The notes under the pieces: generated by a model
Database searches by the model: none
Told to the model about the DNA's origin: nothing
The model's input: the letters and a program-made list of their open reading frames with translations, nothing else
Shown here: positions 18,211-22,730 of the stretch, in pieces
Position numbering within the stretch: position 1 is the first letter of the stretch
How the letters are laid out: each line of letters begins with the position of its first letter
Made by a program: the position numbers and the translations under genes
Assembly (NCBI GenBank): GCA_003550305.1
Contig: QKYT01000391.1
Span: forward strand, 16,362-39,091
Direction: 5' to 3'
DNA: 22,730 nucleotides
Origin: Glomus cerebriforme
Taxonomy: Eukaryota; Glomeromycota; Glomeromycetes; Glomerales; Glomeraceae

Positions 18211-18924
18211 ATGAGCCAAATTTCGGAAGTGTCAGCCAAACGGTTCTATTCCGAAAATAGAGCGAAATTAGCCGATCTTCTAAACACACTAGGTTCATCG
18301 ATAGATAATGATACTATGCCAGTACCGAAAGAATTTGTGAAGACCTCCAAGAAGAAAACTCCCAGACCTCCAAATGCAAATTTAATTTATACGAATACAC
18401 TCAATAAATTTGGTCTATTAGATATCCTTAGAGAATTTTGTGAAAGAAACCACATTAATAAACAAAAATTGATCCCAATTTCGAAAAAACTCAGTAAAAT
18501 TTTATGGGAAGATTTGCCAAACAAACATCAAAGATTTTTCTCTGATTTGGCTTCGAAAGTTACTAAAGAACACAAAAAGTCACATCCTGGATATAAATTT
18601 AAGCCAAATAGAAAAGATAAAAAAGGCACTATTAAATTCTACAACCCTGAGACACAAAAAATGGAACCAACTTGTAAACCCGTTCATTTCCAGCAAACAG
18701 ATACTCCCTTTCTTTACAATCATTACCAGCAGGCATTCGAATACAATGCTCTCGATTACCATAATCATCAACAAACTATTCGTTATCATGAGGATAATAC
18801 CCCCATATATTACCAACCAGCAGACGAAATCAATATTCTCGAGGACAGTAGTATTTCTGATCACTATATGTCTTCCGAAGATGAACCACCATCATTTAAT
18901 GAAAAACCTCTTCCTCAACTTTAA
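18211..18924 (+). CDS. MATA-HMG box protein, copy 2 (apparently intact)
   Basis: 237 residues from ATG 18211 to TAA, no intron. The HMG box spans ~50-132 (TPRPPNANLIYTN, NKQKLIPISKKLSKILWEDL, FFSDLASKVTKEH, HPGYKFKPN), inferred to bind the DNA minor groove in the nucleus. As in copy 1, Asn replaces the usual Phe of RPPNAF and the loop before helix 2 is ~12 residues longer than usual; most positions between them match (NKQKL.P.SKKLS.ILWE.L). A basic KPNRKDKKGT follows the box. The C-terminal ~100 residues are rich in His, Tyr, Gln and Asp/Glu (FQQTDTPFLYNHYQQAFEY; SSEDEPPSF), probably disordered and possibly activating. Copy 1 lacks about half of this tail. The promoter elements are shared with copy 1. 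Whether it acts in mating or another programme cannot be told from sequence. Confidence 0.85.
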   Translation: MSQISEVSAKRFYSENRAKLADLLNTLGSSIDNDTMPVPKEFVKTSKKKTPRPPNANLIYTNTLNKFGLLDILREFCERNHINKQKLIPISKKLSKILWEDLPNKHQRFFSDLASKVTKEHKKSHPGYKFKPNRKDKKGTIKFYNPETQKMEPTCKPVHFQQTDTPFLYNHYQQAFEYNALDYHNHQQTIRYHEDNTPIYYQPADEINILEDSSISDHYMSSEDEPPSFNEKPLPQL

Positions 18925-19193
18925 TTAAGATTTTATTTTTTATGATAAATATGTAAAATATAGTATCAAATTTAAATACTTCTAAAAATTAAAATGAATT
19001 ATTAGATACAGTATACATTGATCCCCCTCTATAAATCACATCCTGGAGATATATATTATGAAAAGTGTACCTTTAAAGGAATATTATTAGTTCTTAACAA
19101 CATTGCAGCTGCAATTATTAAAATTAATATGTATATGTAACAAAAAGAAAATATTATGTAAGATTAAATTGTAATTAAGTTTATTTAAAATTT

Positions 19194-19200
19194 AATAAAA
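19194..19200 (+). promoter_or_regulatory. Poly(A) signal of HMG gene 2
   Basis: AATAAAA in the duplicated 3' flank, ~270 bp after the stop. Confidence 0.35.
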
Positions 19201-19408
19201 TATTTTTATTAAATACTTTAATCCTTTCTTGTGTCTTTAAAAATATCATAGACCATTTATAATGAATTCTAACATTAATTCTACTATGCTTATTTTATTT
19301 AGCGAAAGAGTTAATGCCGTATACCCCGTATACAAAATTGTAAATTTTTTTTTCTAGAGTGAATTTGAGTCACGAACATCACATTTGTATACTGTATTTT
19401 ATTAGATC

Positions 19409-19456
19409 GCGTGAAATTGAGTTTAAAGTTCGAAACTCAAAACTCAATTATGTCGC
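19409..19456. repeat. Hairpin next to the MULE-like MITE
   Basis: AATTGAGTTT (19415-19424) pairs exactly with AAACTCAATT (19440-19449), with further partial pairing outside (GCG...CGC). It abuts the left target-site duplication of the adjacent element. Confidence 0.5.
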
Positions 19457-19464
19457 GTTTAATA
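19456..19464 (+). repeat. Left 9-bp target-site duplication
   Basis: CGTTTAATA, repeated exactly at 19715-19723 on the other side of the element. Confidence 0.65.
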
Positions 19465-19714
19465 ATTTACCCCAGTATCGCCAGAAAAAATTTTCACTCC
19501 CACGTGATTTCGGCCGGCATTATATATTCTCGGCCTGCATTAAGAAATTTAAGCATGTGACAAATAAAGTGTGACAAATAGGATTTTCCACACCGAAAAA
19601 AAATCTAAGTCCCTGGAATACATAGTAAAAATGGAAAACAGGGAGGGATTGACTCCGGTGACAAATTTTTAAAGGTCATGTGGGGGGGAATTTTCTGGCG
19701 ATACTGGGGAAGAT
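19465..19714. mobile_element. 250-bp MITE with MULE-type 9-bp target-site duplication
   Basis: The left end ATTTACCCCAGTATCGCCAG (then AAAA) and the reverse complement of the right end ATCTTCCCCAGTATCGCCAG (then AAAA) form terminal inverted repeats that extend, with a gap, to TCCCACGTGA / CCCCACATGA (~35-40 bp). Exact 9-bp direct repeats flank the element symmetrically, the length usual for Mutator-like elements. There is no coding capacity. The interior contains two CGGCC(G/T)GCATTA repeats near 19511 and 19530. Confidence 0.7.
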
Positions 19715-19723
19715 CGTTTAATA
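19715..19723 (+). repeat. Right 9-bp target-site duplication
   Basis: CGTTTAATA, partner of 19456-19464. Confidence 0.65.
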
Positions 19724-20336
19724 CATGTGATCATGTGCTATAATGGAGCAAAATAATCGGCCCATTAGGTTGATCGAAAATTATTGTTACCTTCAAATGC
19801 ACTATAAATATTTTTAAAATCACGTTTTTCCATCTTTTTTTTTAGGTTTGATACTTTGATTGGATGATTCATTAAAAAAAAAGAACATTAGATAATGTAA
19901 AGTTAGGGTTTGATTGGTAACAATCCCTTTGGATTATGGATTAAATAATTTATATTCATAATATGATTGGAAGTGCAGGAGTTGGATATTTGTATTACAT
20001 AATTTTTTTTTGTATTTCATTTCAAACAATCATTTATTTTGTTCCTTTATTTAATAATTAAAATAAGCTTTGTTTTTTTTTTTAAAAAAAAAAAAGAAAA
20101 AGGAAATAAAATGAAACATTCTTGTGAAAGATCAAATATTTTATTAAACATTTTTTTTTTACATTTGCTAAATGACTATCCTTTCAACAAATTATCAACC
20201 AACTTGACATACTAAAATAAAGATGAAAAATTAGAAAAAGGAATATTGTTAAAAAAGATCAAACTTTGAATTGTTAAAATAGTAAATAAAAAAATATAAT
20301 ATTATTGCTTTAAATTTTAATGATGATAAATCCTGA
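19724..20336. other. Gene-free AT-rich stretch
   Basis: Long A/T runs (20070-20100, 20148-20160). No gene, RNA or paired repeat could be supported. Confidence 0.4.
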
Positions 20337-20808
20337 AATATTACCAATTACCGTAGATACCTAAAGAATAAACAATCACATGAGTATAAAAGGTTTACTA
20401 TAATAGTCACTTCCCCAATAGATTTGCTAGAAATCGATCAGTATATTCCGAAAGAATATAAAGCATTGATATCAGTCCATGCTTCTCTGGGACCACCAAT
20501 AACATATTATCCACCACCTTTTAATCATGTTAACTGAAATAAATGGGATCATCAATGGATCAAGTTCGTCAGGTACAAACCTAATCCATTTCACAATTTA
20601 ATGGACAACCAATAACTAATAAAACTATTAAAAATGAGATAGAAGCAGTCCCGCACTCGTCACTTCAACTCACGGAATAGCTCATAATAGCTTTACTAAT
20701 TATATCGATATGCTGACATGGACTGGTATTATACCCGTAATTATTGATATAATCATGGCTAAGGGTAAAATAAAAAAAAATAGACAGATCCTATCTAAAG
20801 TAACATAA
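20337..20808 (+). pseudogene. Unrecognised coding relic with internal stop and frameshifts
   Basis: From 20337 a frame of 66 codons with no ATG start reads RFTIIVTSPIDLLEIDQYIP, then KEYKALISVHASLGPPITYY, up to TGA at 20535. The same frame stays open for 25 codons (NKWDHQWIKFVRYKPNP...) to TAA 20613. A second frame then reads SQFNGQPITNKTIKNEIEAV up to TAG 20678, and a third continues HGIAHNSFTNYIDMLTWTG, IIPVIIDIIMAKGK to TAA 20806. Together they look like ~150 residues of one former protein with two frame changes and a nonsense codon. No start codon, no intron signals and no family were recognised. The residue composition is far from that of random AT-rich DNA (His, Pro, Trp present). Confidence 0.45.
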
Positions 20809-20812
20809 ACTT

Positions 20813-20888
20813 GGATATCAAGAAAGATATTTTTAACAAAATCATTCTTGCATAGTGAACCCTTTGTTAAAAACAGTCTTGATATCGT
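20813..20888. repeat. Inverted repeat (short foldback)
   Basis: GATATCAAGA and TTTTTAACAAA on the left are inverted on the right as TTTGTTAAAAA and TCTTGATATC, with a ~20-nt loop. It lies just after the coding relic. Confidence 0.55.
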
Positions 20889-22072
20889 AGATTTTTTTTA
20901 TTGGTATTGTTTTATAACTTTGCCATTGTAAAGGAAAACATAAGTCATTCATCACTTTTTACATGTCTGATAAACTCATGAACCCCTTAATCATCTCTGG
21001 ATGGTTACGGTCTTTACGGACAAATAATAGGTGATGAGATAATGGATTTTTTTAATCAGTTATGTTTGGTTTGTGATAAAAGGTCGTGATGTATTTTAAA
21101 AATAGGACAGATATGTGATTTCATTATACAATAACTATTGTTTGAGAAGTTTAATGAATGATTTGCTATGCAAATGGACAGATGCACCACCAAACCTGGA
21201 AAAATTATGAACCATAATTCTATTTTTTTATGCGTCATGTGACTTAGTTTTGCCAAAGAAATTTATAATATGAAACTTGCAATAAAACTATAACAGATAA
21301 AAAAAAGTGTATTGCTTAATGTCACACGCAGTGATTCTCAATACAGTGACTGGTGATTTTTACCGGTCTAATAATTTTTATAGTTTTTACATTGAAATTA
21401 TATTTTTGCGAAAAGTTACTATATGAAAATATGTAAGAAAAAGGTTTTTCTTATGTTAGAAAGCTGTTGTTAAGATAGTTTTTGAACATGAAAATTCGAT
21501 TTTTACATTTTATTTTTGCTTTAAGAAAAAATTTAGTGCGATTTATCTGTTATATCCAAACATATCCTGCAACAGCTGATTTCAAATAGTATAATATTAA
21601 AAATATACACTCATGCGACTCAAAAAAAAATTGTCTAATTAAAATTATGTACTGTATATTTTGTCATCAAAATATTTTTATTTATTTTTTTAACCTTTTA
21701 ATTTTCTTTAACTTTCTTTCAAAATATCAGTATCAGGTAAGAAACTGGTTTCTTTTATCTTTTTATTTATTTTCCTAATTTTTTACATTTTAATATTACT
21801 AATTTGTTATTATTAACACAATATTGCATATTTTCTTTTTAACACTACTAATTATTTGTTTCTTTACTTACTTCATACTTTTTTATTTTAATACTAATAA
21901 TTTACTAATGTACTTTTATTATTTTTATTCTCTTACAGTTTTTTTACATTTATGATTTATATTAAATATCAGATATATTAATTTATTTATGAAATATTTT
22001 GTATATTTTATATTATAAATTAATAAAAACTTATAAGTTCACTTTATAATTTGCTTGTTATTACTGCAAAAT
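20889..22072. other. Gene-free AT-rich stretch
   Basis: The frame at 21056-21256 (-) shows no family resemblance. 21660-22060 is T-rich low-complexity DNA with repeated TTTTTATTTT and ACTAAT strings. Nothing else was supported. Confidence 0.4.
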
Positions 22073-22089
22073 TTGATCCAATATAATTC

Positions 22090-22235
22090 CTAAAATTCAG
22101 TCCTAATATTTCAGCCTAAAATTCAGCACAAAAATCAGACAATAATTGTATAAATTCAGGTCAAAAATAAGATGATTATTGTATGAATTACCATACAATT
22201 ATTGTGTAATTTATAGCACATTTATTGTATGATTT
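22090..22235. repeat. Short direct and inverted repeats (CCTAAAATTCAG; ATTATTGTATG)
   Basis: CCTAAAATTCAG occurs twice within 40 bp near 22090-22125. ACAATAATTGTAT-type strings occur four times, and ATTATTGTATG (from 22175) pairs with CATACAATTAT (to ~22202) as a hairpin. Confidence 0.45.
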
Positions 22236-22247
22236 TTTTCATAGGGT

Positions 22248-22730
22248 AAGGAAATCACCCATCTCCTTGTTTTTAACTAAAAAAAAGGAAATCTAATAAC
22301 AAGGAATTACTCATCTTCTTGTTTTTAACTAAAAAAAAAAAGAAATCTAATACAAGAGAACCCTCCATCTCTTTTTGCCTAAAATAAATTAAGAAGCATA
22401 AAAAGAATCATAAAGCAGCATGGCCTCATTGCAAACTCCTCACATCTATAATAATAATAATGATGTTAGTTTAAATATATAAAACAATAAATTCATTACT
22501 GTTTACTAAGTAAATTTAAAATTTACCTTGGTAGAGAACTTGATTAAAACCTAAAATGAATAGACCAAAAAATAGAAGATCCAAATGGAAAGATAAAAAC
22601 TTTATGCTAAAAGTAACCATCCTCTTGTTTGTCTAAATAAAATAAAATAAAAAGATTAAGAAAAAAATCTAATAACAAGGGAATCACCCATACCCTGTTT
22701 TTAACTAAAAAAAGAGAAGTCTAATACAAG
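22248..22730 (+). repeat. 53-bp minisatellite, continuing past the window end
   Basis: Units begin AAGGAAATCACCCATCTCCT, then TGTTTTTAACT, an A-run and AAATCTAATAAC. Copies start at 22248, 22301 and 22354 (exact 53-bp spacing; the third is divergent), and again near 22609 and at 22677. The region 22380-22608 between them is non-repetitive. The last copy ends with AAG at the window edge, so the array continues. Confidence 0.7.

Larger units (their letters stand above)
17130..19225 (+). repeat. Segmental duplication, copy 2 (promoter + MATA-HMG gene + 3' flank)
   Basis: Direct-orientation partner of 13975-15905. Long upstream stretches align (for example TAAAATGGTCGTCTTGAAAG near 17400 with TAAAATGATCATCTTGAAAG near 14267). 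The order of all blocks is kept. Confidence 0.75.

Noticed and set aside
18580..18864. Minus-strand frame, 94 residues
   Set aside because: Antisense shadow of HMG gene 2.

Overview
The window looks like a piece of a glomeromycotan (arbuscular mycorrhizal fungus, Rhizophagus-like) nuclear genome. It is very AT-rich, with many A/T homopolymers. Introns are short (about 30 to 90 bp) and mostly GT-AG. The genes belong to families known to be expanded in that lineage: tyrosine-kinase-like kinases with an N-terminal Cys-pair module, MATA-HMG box proteins, and ubiquitin-like multidomain proteins. Genes are separated by long gene-poor stretches containing small non-autonomous transposons. Species assignment is an inference from these features. 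Single Ns at 84 and 14743 indicate draft-quality sequence.

Layout: 2-703 is the 3' end of a coiled-coil protein gene (+). 874-1688 is a Tc1/mariner-type MITE lying between this gene and the convergent gene downstream. 1805-3190 (-) encodes three ubiquitin-like domains followed by a PARP/ADP-ribosyltransferase-like domain, cut in two by one in-frame TGA. 3488-4100 is an inverted-repeat element and 4221-4538 (-) a decayed zinc-knuckle coding relic. 4540-6860 has no convincing gene. 6862-8743 (-) is a ten-exon USP14/Ubp6-type deubiquitinase that lacks the N-terminal Ubl and has Gly in place of the catalytic Cys. A 260-bp divergent promoter region separates it from 9004-11554 (+), a kinase-like gene in which the Cys-pair module plus the kinase N-lobe occurs three times in tandem before a single C-lobe. 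12160-13094 (-) is a coding relic split by a 147-bp foldback element.

The second half is dominated by a tandem segmental duplication (about 13975-15905 and 17130-19225). Each copy carries one MATA-HMG gene (15125-15712 and 18211-18924) with its promoter; parts of the promoter are more conserved than the proteins. Then come a 250-bp MULE-like MITE with 9-bp target-site duplications (19465-19714), an unrecognised coding relic (20337-20808), and a 53-bp minisatellite that runs off the end of the window (22248-22730).

Working together: two neighbours are ubiquitin-themed (the Ubl-ART protein and the catalytically altered USP14-like protein), but nothing in the sequence shows that they form one pathway. 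Most of the larger gene models carry a lesion (nonsense codon, frameshift, or lost catalytic residue), so the region is either a graveyard of recent duplicates or contains sequencing errors. Resequencing would tell which. The kinase architecture, the Ubl-ART fusion, the Cys-to-Gly USP14 paralogue and the HMG tandem pair with its ultraconserved upstream block are the points most worth following up.
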